64,000 bases of DNA from Microbacterium schleiferi (GCF_015565955.1 NZ_CP064760.1:1860001-1924000), one strand, 5' to 3'; shown: positions 51,668-61,862, numbered from the stretch's first letter. Translations and numbers: made by a program. The notes: a model not told the origin generated them from the letters alone.

Positions 51668-52854
51668 CCGGTCCCCCCGACCGTGGGGCTCGGCCCGGGG
51701 CCGAACCCGGTGAAGATGACCGACCACTCCTGGGCCTCGGGAAGGCGCGAGGCAACAGCCCACCCGACGATTCCCACGAGAACGGCGCACATCACGACGA
51801 TCGCCGCGTGCTGGGCCGGCGACTCGGTGGGGAGGATCGCGACCGAGATATGGACGAGCAGATACGCCAGCGCTGCCGCGGAGATCAGCGGTGATCCCAC
51901 CAGCACACCGGCCAAGGCGCCCACCGCGATCAGGAGCATCATGACACCCGAGCGCGCGAACCCGAAGACGCCGGCCGTGATGGCGACGACCAGAACAGGA
52001 GCCAGATACAGCATGAGGGGCTCGCTGAGAGGATCGGAGACAAGTGCCTCGATGGCGCGGACGGCGCTGGTCGTGTCGGTGCGGAGGAACGTGAGCGGTC
52101 CAGAACCGATGATGACGCCGGCAAGGGCGAGCGCGACGGTGACCGCGACGGTGGGAAAGGCCACGATCACCGCATTCGCTGCCCGAGCCTGCGGGCGGGA
52201 ATGGATGAGCAGGGTGCCGACGATCGCCACCGTCAGGACGAGGGGAATCGCTCGGACGTCGGTCATCGCCGCGGCCCCGAGCAGCAGCCCCGCACGAAAT
52301 CCCGCCTGCGTATTGGCGAGGTTCTCGAATCGGACGATATCGATGAGCCCGAAGCCGAAGAGGACGATGGCGCCGAACATCGTGATGTCGGTTGCCGAGA
52401 GGAGGACGAAGACCGGGGAGATCAGCAGTGACACGATGACGACGAGCCGGATGATTCCGTGCAGCCCTCGTCGGAACATCGCCTGATCCAGCCCCTGCAG
52501 GAAGAAGCCCCCGAGGAGCGCACCGCCGAGCGCGAGGAGCAGCTCGGTGGGCAGGACCAGGGCTGGTAGCGCTCCCAGCGGCGGCGAGAACGTGGTCAGG
52601 AGCTGACCGAAGTCCGCGGCTCCCGCCCCATCCCGAACACGGGCGAGCAGAGCCTGATTGGCCGTGTCATGCCACGGCTCAGGAGCCAGCAGCGCGTAGC
52701 GCACGACAACGGCGATCAGCGGGAGGGCGAGGATGCCGCGCATCGTCCACCGCAGCCACGTTCGCCGAGGGTACGGCGGCAGGACGCCGGCGGGGCTCTC
52801 CAGGAAGCGCGGCACATCGCGGTCGAACAGGTGTTGGCCGCTGAGCACGGACAT
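51664..52854 (-). CDS. Polytopic membrane protein linked to the GT2
   Basis: The 396-aa protein has about ten TM helices (for example LPLIAVVVRYALLA, LGALPALVLPTELLLALGGA, LVVIVSLLISPVFVLLSA). A short N-terminal cytoplasmic region begins MSVLSGQHLFDRDVPRFLES. I do not recognise the family; glycosyltransferase-C-like or polymer-export roles are possible because it is coupled to the GT2. A TACAAT box upstream near 52895 could be its -10. Confidence 0.65.
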   Translation of the reverse strand: MSVLSGQHLFDRDVPRFLESPAGVLPPYPRRTWLRWTMRGILALPLIAVVVRYALLAPEPWHDTANQALLARVRDGAGAADFGQLLTTFSPPLGALPALVLPTELLLALGGALLGGFFLQGLDQAMFRRGLHGIIRLVVIVSLLISPVFVLLSATDITMFGAIVLFGFGLIDIVRFENLANTQAGFRAGLLLGAAAMTDVRAIPLVLTVAIVGTLLIHSRPQARAANAVIVAFPTVAVTVALALAGVIIGSGPLTFLRTDTTSAVRAIEALVSDPLSEPLMLYLAPVLVVAITAGVFGFARSGVMMLLIAVGALAGVLVGSPLISAAALAYLLVHISVAILPTESPAQHAAIVVMCAVLVGIVGWAVASRLPEAQEWSVIFTGFGPGPSPTVGGTG

Positions 52855-52953
52855 TCTCGGTTCCGCTCGCTGGGAGGATAGACGCCCTGCGGATTGTAGC
52901 GAACGACTCGAGTGGGGGCGAGCGGTGCGTGAGCGCGCTGGTGACGCGCGTCG

Positions 52954-54522
52954 TCAGTTCTTGCCGAGGAGCTTCTGCAGTTCGGCGAGGTCCGCCTCGC
53001 TCGGCGCCGCCTGTCCCCCGCCCAAGCCGAATCCCGAGCCGGTGGGCGTCGAGGGTGTTCCCGCGATCCCCGCGTTCTCCGCGGCGCGCTTGGCGGGGTT
53101 CCCCGACCGCGACCCTTGGCGCCCCTTCTGGGCCTTGGACTGCTTGCCTCGCTTTGCCGAGGCACCCGGGCGCCCGCCACCGGGAACGGGACCCATTCCA
53201 GGGATGTTGGGCATACCACCGCGAGCGACGGTCTTCATCATCTTGGCGGCCTGATCGAAGCGCTGCACGAGCTGGTTCACGTCGGTCACCGTCATCCCGG
53301 AACCGCGCGCGATGCGCAGCCGGCGCGAGCCGTTGAGGACCTTCGGGTTACGTCGCTCCCCCGGCGTCATCGAACGGATGATCGCCTCAGTGCGGTCGAT
53401 CTCGCGCTCGTCGAAATCGTCGAGCTGCTGCTTCATCTGGCCCATACCCGGGAGCATCCCGAGCATCTTCTTCATCGAGCCCATCTTCTTGAGCTGCTGC
53501 ATCTGGTCGAGGAAGTCTTCGAGCGTGAACTGCTCCGTCGCGAGCTTCTCGGCCATCTTGGCCGCCTCGGCCTCATCGAAGGCGCTCTGGGCCTGCTCGA
53601 TGAGGGTGAGGATGTCGCCAAGGTCGAGGATGCGACTGGCCATCCGGTCGGGGTGGAAGGGCTCGACATCCTCGAGCCCTTCTCCCGTGGACGCGAAAAT
53701 GATCGGCCGTCCGGTCACGGATGCCACCGACAGCGCCGCACCACCGCGGGCATCGCCGTCGAGCTTGGAGAGGACGACACCGGTGAAGTCCACGCCCTCT
53801 TGGAAGGCCTTGGCCGTGTTCACGGCATCCTGACCGATCATCGCGTCGATGACGAACAGGACTTCGTCGGGGTCGGTGGCCTTCCGGATGTCGGCGGCCT
53901 GCTTCATGAGCTCGGCGTCCACACCCAGCCGGCCGGCGGTGTCGATGATGACGATGTCGTGCTGCTTCTGCTTCGCGAACTCGACGCCGTCTTTGGCGAC
54001 CTTTACGGGGTTGCCGACGCCGTTGCCGGGCTCGGGGGCATAAATCGCCGCGCCCGCCCGCTCGGCGACGACCTGGAGCTGGTTCACGGCGTTGGGGCGC
54101 TGGAGGTCACACGCGACCAGCAGCGGGGTGTGGCCGTCCTTTTCGAGCATCTTCGCGAGCTTGCCCGCGAACGTCGTCTTTCCCGACCCCTGGAGGCCCG
54201 CGAGCATGATGACCGTCGGCGGCGTCTTGGCGAACTGCAAACGGCGCTGCTGTCCACCGAGGATGCCGACGAGTTCCTCGTTGACGATCTGCACGACCTG
54301 CTGCGCGGGGTTCAGCGCCTTGTTCACCTCGTCGCCGAGGGCGCGCTCACGCACCTTGGCGGTGAACTCCTTGACGACCGGCAGCGCGACGTCGGCATCC
54401 AGCAGGGCACGCCGGATCTCGCGGACTGTCCCGTCGACATCCGCGGGCGTGAGCTTGCCCTTGGTGCGGAGGTTGCGGAAGGTTTCGGTAAGGCGATCCG
54501 AGAGCGTGCCGAAGGTTGCCAT
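52954..54522 (-). CDS. ffh: Signal recognition particle protein Ffh
   Basis: Ffh binds signal sequences and 4.5S RNA and delivers ribosomes to FtsY. The 522-aa protein has the N domain, the G domain with GLQGSGKTT (109-117), DTAGRLGVDAELM and TKLDGDARGG, and the methionine-rich M domain (LKKMGSMKKMLGMLPGMGQM). The tail is a basic Gly-rich extension. A TAGAAT box lies 9 nt before the ATG. Confidence 0.97.
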   Translation of the reverse strand: MATFGTLSDRLTETFRNLRTKGKLTPADVDGTVREIRRALLDADVALPVVKEFTAKVRERALGDEVNKALNPAQQVVQIVNEELVGILGGQQRRLQFAKTPPTVIMLAGLQGSGKTTFAGKLAKMLEKDGHTPLLVACDLQRPNAVNQLQVVAERAGAAIYAPEPGNGVGNPVKVAKDGVEFAKQKQHDIVIIDTAGRLGVDAELMKQAADIRKATDPDEVLFVIDAMIGQDAVNTAKAFQEGVDFTGVVLSKLDGDARGGAALSVASVTGRPIIFASTGEGLEDVEPFHPDRMASRILDLGDILTLIEQAQSAFDEAEAAKMAEKLATEQFTLEDFLDQMQQLKKMGSMKKMLGMLPGMGQMKQQLDDFDEREIDRTEAIIRSMTPGERRNPKVLNGSRRLRIARGSGMTVTDVNQLVQRFDQAAKMMKTVARGGMPNIPGMGPVPGGGRPGASAKRGKQSKAQKGRQGSRSGNPAKRAAENAGIAGTPSTPTGSGFGLGGGQAAPSEADLAELQKLLGKN

Positions 54523-54579
54523 GATCGTCCGATTCTACGGGAGCGGGCGCGGGGCCGACCGTCTGCCCCGGGGGAATCC

Positions 54580-55140
54580 TCAGCCCGCGGCCTCCATCGC
54601 CGATGCCAGTACGTCATCCAGGCTCACCCGCCCGCCGGCGGCGAGCGCCCACGTGCGCAGCGCTGCGATGACCGCGCCCGCGTAGGCGGCGGCATGCACG
54701 TCGGCGGGGAGAGCGTCCTCTCCGGTGCGACGGAGATATCGACTGATCGAGGCGGCGATGCGCCATTGTCGCGTCGCCATCTCCTGGGTCAACCCGGGAA
54801 CGACCCCCATCGCATCGGAGTGCACGAGCGCGAGCGCCAGCGCGTCGGGTGTGAACCGCACGAAGGCCTCGCGGACAGCCTCCGCCACGACGGAAGCCGG
54901 CTGCGGCGACGGGCACGCGACAGCGAGGAAGGCGTCGAGGAACCCGATTCGCTCATCCAACCCCGACCAGAAGACCTCGGACTTCGAGTCGAAGTAGTTG
55001 AAGAAACTGGACCTGCTCACGCCGGCACGGCGCGCGATCTGCGCGACGGTCGTGCGCTCGTATCCCTGTTCGAGGAACAGTTCGCACGCGGCTTCGGCGA
55101 TCAACTCCTGCGATACAGCGTGTGGCCTGCCCCCGGACAT
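54580..55140 (-). CDS. TetR/AcrR-family regulator divergent from lipB
   Basis: The 186-aa protein has a TetR DNA-binding domain ([39 protein letters not shown], residues 20-58). Its ATG lies 6 nt after TAGCCT on the minus strand, so the mRNA is probably leaderless. It faces lipB-lipA over a 75-bp gap with a perfect 15-bp palindrome, making those genes and itself the natural targets. Ligand unknown. Confidence 0.85.
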   Translation of the reverse strand: MSGGRPHAVSQELIAEAACELFLEQGYERTTVAQIARRAGVSRSSFFNYFDSKSEVFWSGLDERIGFLDAFLAVACPSPQPASVVAEAVREAFVRFTPDALALALVHSDAMGVVPGLTQEMATRQWRIAASISRYLRRTGEDALPADVHAAAYAGAVIAALRTWALAAGGRVSLDDVLASAMEAAG

Positions 55141-55183
55141 GGAGGAAGGCTACACGCTTTGCCCCGCCCAGATCGGCGTATTG

Positions 55184-55198
55184 TTGGACGCAGTCCAA
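55184..55198. promoter_or_regulatory. Palindromic operator between tetR and lipB
   Basis: TTGGAC-GCA-GTCCAA is a perfect 15-bp inverted repeat. TATTGT at 55179-55184 on the plus strand could be the lipB -10 box, so a bound repressor would cover its transcription start. Confidence 0.6.
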
Positions 55199-55215
55199 TA
55201 ACGCTGGAGGCTTAC

Positions 55216-55853
55216 GTGATCGATGTTCTGGTGGCGGGGCTCTCCCCGTGACCGTCCCCTACCTCGATGGCTGGGACCTGCAGCGGCGCATCCATCGAGA
55301 GGTCCGTGCCGGGGAGCGCCCCGACACGCTCATCCTGCTCGAGCACGACCCCGTCTATACCGCGGGCAAGCGCACGGAATCACACGAGCGCCCGACCGAC
55401 GGAACGCCCGTGATCGATGTGGATCGCGGCGGAAAGATCACCTGGCACGGCCCGGGACAGCTCGTCGGCTACCCGATCGTGCGGCTGCGCGAGCCGATCG
55501 ATGTCGTCGCTCACGTGCGTCGCCTCGAGCGGCTCCTCATAAGTGCGCTTTCCACCCACGGTGTCGACGGCTACCAGGTCGAGGGGCGCAGCGGCGTGTG
55601 GGTCCGTCGCCCCCTTTCCGAAGACAAGGTCGCCGCTATCGGGGTCCGCGTCGAGAAGGGCGTGACGATGCATGGGTTCGCCATCAACTGCGACAACACT
55701 CTCGCGGGCTTTCGCGGCATCATCCCGTGCGGCATCACGGATGCCGGTGTCACGACCGTCAGCGAGGTCGTCGGCGCACCGGTGACCCCCGCAGACATCC
55801 TTCCCACGGTCATCAGAGAGTTCGAACGAGAATACGCGGAGGTCGCAGCATGA
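55216..55853 (+). CDS. lipB: Octanoyl-ACP:protein N-octanoyltransferase, frameshifted near N-terminus
   Basis: LipB transfers octanoate from ACP to lipoyl domains. GTG 55216 follows GGAGG by 5 nt and reads [11 protein letters not shown], then one base is missing from the C run 55244-55247; restored, it continues [19 protein letters not shown] to a 212-aa enzyme. Motifs are [22 protein letters not shown], the lysine in [10 protein letters not shown] and the nucleophile cysteine in [11 protein letters not shown]. It overlaps lipA by ATGA. Confidence 0.93.
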
Positions 55854-56895
55854 GCGCGTGCGGAACAGGGGCGGCGAACGGGCTGTCACCGGTCGACGGA
55901 CAGGCGGCGCCGGAAGGGCGCAAGCTGCTGCGGCTGGAGATCCGCAATGCGCAGACCCCGATCGAGCGCAAGCCGGAGTGGATCCGCACCCGGGCCAAGA
56001 TGGGACCCGAGTACACGCAACTGCAGGGCCTCGTGAAGGATGAGGGCCTGCACACGGTGTGCCAGGAAGCGGGGTGTCCCAACATCTACGAATGCTGGGA
56101 GGACCGCGAGGCGACCTTCCTCATCGGCGGATCCCAGTGCACGCGCCGATGCGACTTCTGCCAGATCGACACGGGCAAGCCCGCCGCGTACGACACCGAC
56201 GAACCGCGACGCGTCGCCGAAAGCGTGCAGCGCATGCAGCTGCGCTACGCGACAGTCACGTGCGTCGCCCGCGATGACTTGCCCGACGGGGGCGCGTGGC
56301 TGAACGCCGAGACCGTTCGACGTATCCACGCCGTCAATCCCGGCACGGGGGTCGAACTGCTTGCCACGGACTTCAACGGCGAGCCGGCGCTCCTCGACGA
56401 GGTGTTCGCGGCGCGGCCCGAGGTCTTCGCACACAACGTCGAAACGGTCCCGCGGATCTTCAAGCGGATCCGTCCCGCGTTCCGCTATGAACGGTCGCTC
56501 GACGTGCTCACGCAGGCTCGCCGCGCGGGACTGATCACCAAGTCCAACCTCATCCTCGGGATGGGCGAGGAACCGGAGGAAGTCGTTCAGGCACTCCGCG
56601 ACCTTCGCGAGGCGGGCACCGACATCATCACGATCACGCAGTACCTTCGTCCCTCCCCCGACACCTGCCGGTGGCTCGCTGGGTGAAGCCGGACGAGTTC
56701 GTCGCGTTCAAAGAAGAGGCCGAACGCATCGGGTTCCTTGGTGTGCTGGCTGGCCCGCTGGTGCGCTCGTCGTACCGCGCCGGGCGACTGTGGGCCCAGT
56801 CGATGCTGTCGAAGGGATGGGAGATCCCCGACAGCCTGTCGCACCTCGCCGACGACATCGCGCGCGAGGGGCTCAGCTTCGCCCAGGCGGTGTGA
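55850..56895 (+). CDS. lipA: Lipoyl synthase, frameshifted near C-terminus
   Basis: LipA is a radical-SAM enzyme that inserts two sulfurs into octanoyl groups. The auxiliary cluster cysteines are in [12 protein letters not shown] and the radical-SAM set in [15 protein letters not shown]. After [11 protein letters not shown] one base is missing from the C run 56655-56659; restored, it reads [20 protein letters not shown] and ends SFAQAV at 56895, 348 aa. It is co-transcribed with lipB. The break is most likely a read error. Confidence 0.94.
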
Positions 56896-56910
56896 GCAGC
56901 GCTGGCGTGG

Positions 56911-57411
56911 TCAGTCCGCGCTGGTGACCGAGAGCACCGTGCCGTCGGAGGCGATGTTCACCAGGAGCACGTCGTCGGTGGCATCCGGATCGAGCGCGTA
57001 CTCGAGCACCGCGAACGGGTCAGAACCCCCGTGCTCGTCGGCGAGGATCGTCATGCTCATGAGCTGAAGCGCGCGAATGACGTCGATGTGCGTGTCCCCC
57101 GAAATGTCGACGAGGAACGCCTCCAACTCCTCCCCCAGCATCTCCTGCTGCTGCAGGATGTACTCGGTCACCTCGCTCGTGCGCTCGCTGAGCTGCGACA
57201 CCATCGCCTCACGGGCGATCCGATCGATCGTCTCGAGGGACGAGATGAGGCTGGCTGCAACATCCAGCGCCGCCGGCGAAACATCATCCTGATCGGGCGC
57301 GGTCAGATCGACGGTGACCGACTGGTCTGCGAACTCAACGTTCTCAGACCAGAAGATCGAACCGTCCGGACCGGATTCCAGCAGGCCGAAGAAGTCGTGC
57401 TCGATCGCCAT
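56911..57411 (-). CDS. DUF2004-domain protein
   Basis: From ATG 57411 the 166-aa acidic protein reads MAIEHDFFGLLESGPDGSIF, then VTVDLTAPDQDDVSPAALDV and a C-terminal DPDATDDVLLVNIASDGTVL. This matches DUF2004 proteins, which have no established function. It is downstream of ftsY on the same strand, about 56 bp away, and converges on lipA. Confidence 0.78.
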   Translation of the reverse strand: MAIEHDFFGLLESGPDGSIFWSENVEFADQSVTVDLTAPDQDDVSPAALDVAASLISSLETIDRIAREAMVSQLSERTSEVTEYILQQQEMLGEELEAFLVDISGDTHIDVIRALQLMSMTILADEHGGSDPFAVLEYALDPDATDDVLLVNIASDGTVLSVTSAD

Positions 57412-57467
57412 GACCCCATGAAACCAGCCTCGGGGGCCGACCGATAGTCCTGGCGCCCGGCGCGGCG

Positions 57468-58340
57468 TCAATCCACGAGCGCCGCGGCAAAAACGTGCGG
57501 GGTGAAGCCGGAGAGATCGCCGATACCCTCACCCTGTCCGAGGAGCTTGACGGGGATCCCGGTTCGCTCCTGGACGGCGAGGACGAAGCCGCCCTTCGCG
57601 GAGCCGTCGAGCTTCGTGAGGACGAGGCCGGTGACACCCGCATGCTCCAGAAATGCCTGGGCTTGCATGACCCCGTTCTGGCCCGTCGTGGCATCGAGGA
57701 CGAGGAGAACCTCGCTGATGGGCGCTTGCTTCTCGATGACCCGGCGGATCTTTCCGAGCTCATCCATGAGCCCGCCCTTGGTGTGAAGGCGCCCGGCGGT
57801 ATCGACGAGCACGATCTCGGTGCCGGTGCTCTTCGCATACTCGATCGTCTGGTACGCGACGGATGCCGGATCTTGCCCCTCGTGCTGAGGACGAACGATG
57901 TGAGCTCCGCCCCGCTCAGCCCACGTCGCAAGCTGGTCCACGGCTGCCGCGCGGAACGTATCGGCGGCACCGACAACGACGCTGCGCTGGTAACGCCGGA
58001 GGAAGTTCGCGAACTTGCCGATCGTCGTCGTCTTGCCAACGCCGTTGACCCCGACCACGAGCACGACGGCCGGCCGCTCGGTGAGCTTGAGGGTGGTGTC
58101 GAATTTCGCGAAGTGCTCCTCGAGCGTCTCTTTCAGCATCCGGTGCAGATCTCGCGGGTCGGTGGTGCGATACCGGTCGACCTTCTCGCGCAGCTCGTCC
58201 ACGATGCGCTCGGTGATGTCGGGACCGAAGTCGGCTGTCAGCAGCGCCGTCTCGAGGTCCTCCCACGTCGTCTCATCGATCGTGGGTTTGACGAACATGC
58301 CGCGAAGCGCTCGTCCGAGCGACCAGGAGGAATCGGCCAT
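57468..58340 (-). CDS. ftsY: Signal recognition particle receptor FtsY
   Basis: FtsY is the membrane receptor for SRP. The 290-aa protein has the NG domain only: GVNGVGKTTTIGK (97-109), DTFRAAAVDQL, DTAGRLHTKGGLM and TKLDGSAKGG. The acidic A domain of longer homologues is absent, which is normal for many actinobacteria. It starts 15 bp after the smc stop with its own -10 box in the gap. Confidence 0.96.
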   Translation of the reverse strand: MADSSWSLGRALRGMFVKPTIDETTWEDLETALLTADFGPDITERIVDELREKVDRYRTTDPRDLHRMLKETLEEHFAKFDTTLKLTERPAVVLVVGVNGVGKTTTIGKFANFLRRYQRSVVVGAADTFRAAAVDQLATWAERGGAHIVRPQHEGQDPASVAYQTIEYAKSTGTEIVLVDTAGRLHTKGGLMDELGKIRRVIEKQAPISEVLLVLDATTGQNGVMQAQAFLEHAGVTGLVLTKLDGSAKGGFVLAVQERTGIPVKLLGQGEGIGDLSGFTPHVFAAALVD

Positions 58341-58346
58341 GACTCC

Positions 58347-58352
58347 AGCCTA
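58347..58352 (-). promoter_or_regulatory. -10 box of ftsY, leaderless promoter
   Basis: TAGGCT on the minus strand, 6 nt, then the ftsY ATG at 58340, all within the 15-bp smc-ftsY gap. Confidence 0.5.
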
Positions 58353-58355
58353 CGG

Positions 58356-61300
58356 TCAGCTGGCCGCGCGATCCGCGATCCGCTGCCCCACGACGGCGGA
58401 GACGCCGTCCTGGCGCATCGAGACGCCGTAGAGCGCATCCGCGATCTCCATCGTTCGCTTCTGGTGCGTGATCACGATGAGCTGGCTGCTGGCGCGGAGC
58501 TGCTCGAACACGCCGAGCAGGCGGCCGAGGTTGGCGTCGTCGAGCGCTGCTTCCACCTCATCGAGGATGTAGAACGGGCTCGGCCGGGCTTTGAAGATCG
58601 CGGTCAGCAACGCGACAGCGGCCAGGGACCGCTCTCCACCGGAGAGCAGCGAGAGCCGCTCGATCTTCTTGCCGACCGGCCGCACCGCGACCTCGATACC
58701 GGTGGTCAGCGGGTTGTCGGGATCGGTCAGGCTCAGACTTCCCGATCCGCCGGGGAAGAGGATCGGGAAGACCTCGTCGAAGGCCGTCCGCGTGTCGTCG
58801 AACGCCGCGAGGAAGATCGTCTGCATGCGTTCGTCGAGGTCATCGATGATCGTGACGAGGTCCTTGCGCGTACTCGTGAGGTCGGCCAGTTGCTCGGTGA
58901 GAAACGTGTGTCGCTGCTCCAGCGCGGCGAACTCCTCGAGCGCCAGCGGGTTCACCCGACCCAGTTGTGCGAGCTTGCGTTCGGCATCCTGCAGGCGTTT
59001 GCGCTGACCGGGACGATCGAAGACGCTCGACTCCTCGTCCTCCCCTGCAGGAATCGGCTGGTCGGGGCCATATTCGGAAATGAGAATGTCTTCGTCGAGA
59101 CTCAGCTCCGACCGCGCGCGTTCCAGGATGCTCGTGACGTGCAGGCGCTTCTCGTGCATCTGCAGCTCGAGGCCGTGGACGCTCTCGGTCAACCCGGCCA
59201 GCCGCTCGCGCACGGCCGCCTCGTCGGCGCGTACTGCTGACAATTCCGACGTGACGGCGGAGCGGGCAGACTCCGCTTCGGCCAGCTCGAGGCGCGCCGC
59301 CGCGACCGACCGGTCGACCGAGTCGAGGACGGCGGGCAGCGTCGCCGCGACATCGGCAGCTACCTGGCGCTGACGTCGCCGAATGACGGCGCGGCGAGCA
59401 GCCTCAGCAGCGGCAGCAGCCTCGCGTTCGCGCTGACGCTCGAGCTGCTGCACCCGAGCCTGTCCGGCGCGAACGCGCTCGCGGAGCGTCTCGACCTCCA
59501 GCCGCGCGCGCATCTCGTGCTCTCGAGCACCCTCGAGCGCCTCGAGAAGCCCGTCGCGAGCAGATGCGTCAAGGATCGGACGCGGTGCCTCCAGCGCGTG
59601 GTGCAGTTGCGTCTGGGCAGATGCCGCAGCTGCGGCTGCCTCGTCGCGGGCTGTCTGCGCCTGCGCGAGCCCTGCAGCGAGACGTTCGCACTCGGCGCTG
59701 GCAGCCTCCACCTGCACGGTGGCGCGATTGACGTACTCCGCGTGCGCCGCGACTGCCGCGTCGTGCTCGCGCAACCGCGTCAGGGCCGCGCTGGTCCGAC
59801 GCTTCGCATCCTCTGCCTCGGTACGCGCGTCAGCCAGAGCCTCCCGCAGCGAGTCGGCCACCACCGCGAGCTCGTCACGGCGGTCGGCTGCGGCATCCCG
59901 CTCGGCGAGCAGCTCAAGTCGCGATCGGGATGCTCCTGCCCCTGCTCGAAGCGACGATCCTGTGAACACCTCGCCGGCTCGCGTGACGACGGTGATCGTC
60001 CGCGGGTCGGCGACGATCGTGGCCGCACTCGCACGGACGGCGTCGAGGTCGTCGGCGATGAGGACCCGCGTCAGCAGGGCTCCCACGCCGGCGGGACCGG
60101 TGACCACATCCACGGCCGGTCGCAGCGAGCCGAAACCCGAGAGGTCTTCACCGGGACCGGCGACATCTCCGATGACGAAGTCGACGACACCGCGATCGGC
60201 GTCACGGACGCGCTCGGCAAGGGCAAACCCGTCCTCGATGGTGTCCACGAGCACGCCCTCGGCGCGGGTACCGAGCACCGCTGCGATCGCCGCCTCGTAT
60301 CCGGGCGTGATCTGGATCGCATCCCCGACGAGGCCCTTCACCCCCGGTGCGCCTTCGGCGATCAGGTCGGCTGACGCGTTCTTGACGCCCAATGCGCGCG
60401 TCAGCGCCGTCGTCTGCGCCGTCAGGGCCTCGATCTCACGCTCGGTCGCGTGCAGACGATCCCGCAGCTCCGAAACGCGGGTCTCGGCATCCGTCGCGCG
60501 GCGACCCGCCTCTTCGTACTCGGCCGCGTACTGGGCCGAACTGCCCTCCGGGACGAGGTCGGGATCGACACCCGCAAGCTCGGCAGCCGCAGAATCACGG
60601 CGCGCCGTCGCGGCATCCAGTGCACGCTGCTGGCGCGCGAGCGCGTCGTCGATGGCCGCGAGGGCTGAGTCCGCCGCGTCTGCGGAGCCCCGCAGCGCCG
60701 TGAGCTTCATCTCGTGCTGCGAGACCAGCGCGCTCTGCTCGGCGATGTCGACATCGAGCGCATCCAGCTCGGCACGGGCCCGCATGACGTCGCGAGCCGC
60801 TTCGGATGCTACATCCTCGGCATCCACCAACCCGGATGAGACCTCGTCGATCTCGGTGCGAGCGTCATCGATCATGGCGCTTGTGACGGTGCGGACAGCG
60901 GCACCGTCGTCGTCCTCCGACTCCCCGAGCAGTGTCAGCCGCTGGCCGGCGAGTGAGTACAGCCCGCGGAGGCGCTCCTGCACACGCTCAAGCGAGAACA
61001 GCACCCGGCGTGCGCCGTCGACGGCTTCGGAGCGCTGCTCGGCCTCGAGCTGAGCGATGCGCGCACGCAGCTGATCGGATCGGTCCTGCAGCACGAGGCG
61101 TTCGGCGTGCCGCTCGTGCTCGGCGCGCACGTGGTCTGCCAGCTCAGCACGCAATCCGACGAGTTCATCGGCGATCAGGCGCGCCTTGGCATCACGCACG
61201 ACGGCAGCGATCGTGGCAGCTTCGCGCGCGATTTCGGCCTGCCGACCGAGGGGCTTAAGCTGACGACGAAGCTCGCCGGCGAGATCACTCAGGCGCGTGA

Positions 61301-61862
61301 GGTTGGCTTCCATCGCCTCGAGCTTGCGCAGCGTCTTCTCTTTGCGGCGACGATGCTTCAAGATCCCGGCGGCTTCTTCGATGAAACCGCGGCGGTCTTC
61401 CGGCGAGGCCTGCAAGACGGTGTCCAGCCGCCCCTGCCCCACAATGACGTGCATCTCGCGGCCCAGCCCTGAGTCGCTCAGGAGTTCCTGAACGTCGAGC
61501 AGGCGGCATCCTTCGCCGTTGATCGCGTACTCGCTCGCGCCGTTGCGGAACAGCGTGCGGCTGATCGTGACCTCGGAGTACTCGATCGGCAACGCGCCGT
61601 CGCTGTTGTCGATCGTGAGCTGCACTTCGGCGCGTCCCAGCGGCCCCCGCGTCGAGGTCCCGGCGAAGATGACGTCCTCCATCTTTCCGCCGCGCAGGGT
61701 CTTGGCACCCTGCTCACCCATGACCCAGGCCAGCGCGTCGACGACATTCGATTTGCCGGAACCGTTGGGGCCGACGATGGCGGTGACCCCCGGCTCGAAG
61801 GCGAACGTGGTCGGCTGGGCGAACGACTTGAACCCCTTGAGCGTCACGCTCTTCAGGTGCAT
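58356..61862 (-). CDS. smc: Chromosome segregation ATPase SMC
   Basis: SMC compacts and segregates chromosomes with ScpA and ScpB. From ATG 61862 it is 1168 aa: Walker A GPNGSGKSN (31-39), long coiled coils, a hinge near residues 510-640 (VKGLVGDAIQITPGYEAAIA), then the C-terminal signature LLSGGERSLAAVALL and Walker B FYILDEVEAALDD. GGAAGGA lies 6 nt before this ATG, so it is preferred over the ATG at 61868 and the much longer open frame. TAGCGT upstream near 61918 may be the -10. Confidence 0.97.
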   Translation of the reverse strand: MHLKSVTLKGFKSFAQPTTFAFEPGVTAIVGPNGSGKSNVVDALAWVMGEQGAKTLRGGKMEDVIFAGTSTRGPLGRAEVQLTIDNSDGALPIEYSEVTISRTLFRNGASEYAINGEGCRLLDVQELLSDSGLGREMHVIVGQGRLDTVLQASPEDRRGFIEEAAGILKHRRRKEKTLRKLEAMEANLTRLSDLAGELRRQLKPLGRQAEIAREAATIAAVVRDAKARLIADELVGLRAELADHVRAEHERHAERLVLQDRSDQLRARIAQLEAEQRSEAVDGARRVLFSLERVQERLRGLYSLAGQRLTLLGESEDDDGAAVRTVTSAMIDDARTEIDEVSSGLVDAEDVASEAARDVMRARAELDALDVDIAEQSALVSQHEMKLTALRGSADAADSALAAIDDALARQQRALDAATARRDSAAAELAGVDPDLVPEGSSAQYAAEYEEAGRRATDAETRVSELRDRLHATEREIEALTAQTTALTRALGVKNASADLIAEGAPGVKGLVGDAIQITPGYEAAIAAVLGTRAEGVLVDTIEDGFALAERVRDADRGVVDFVIGDVAGPGEDLSGFGSLRPAVDVVTGPAGVGALLTRVLIADDLDAVRASAATIVADPRTITVVTRAGEVFTGSSLRAGAGASRSRLELLAERDAAADRRDELAVVADSLREALADARTEAEDAKRRTSAALTRLREHDAAVAAHAEYVNRATVQVEAASAECERLAAGLAQAQTARDEAAAAAASAQTQLHHALEAPRPILDASARDGLLEALEGAREHEMRARLEVETLRERVRAGQARVQQLERQREREAAAAAEAARRAVIRRRQRQVAADVAATLPAVLDSVDRSVAAARLELAEAESARSAVTSELSAVRADEAAVRERLAGLTESVHGLELQMHEKRLHVTSILERARSELSLDEDILISEYGPDQPIPAGEDEESSVFDRPGQRKRLQDAERKLAQLGRVNPLALEEFAALEQRHTFLTEQLADLTSTRKDLVTIIDDLDERMQTIFLAAFDDTRTAFDEVFPILFPGGSGSLSLTDPDNPLTTGIEVAVRPVGKKIERLSLLSGGERSLAAVALLTAIFKARPSPFYILDEVEAALDDANLGRLLGVFEQLRASSQLIVITHQKRTMEIADALYGVSMRQDGVSAVVGQRIADRAAS

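Noticed and set aside
53116..55251. 711-codon open frame on the plus strand opposite ffh and the TetR gene
   Set aside because: It is antisense to the conserved ffh frame. Long antisense frames are expected at this G+C content, and the translation shows no family. Only its last 12 codons matter, as the true N-terminus of lipB.
57495..59240. 581-codon open frame antisense to ftsY and smc
   Set aside because: Shadow of two strongly conserved genes; no ribosome-binding site or domain.
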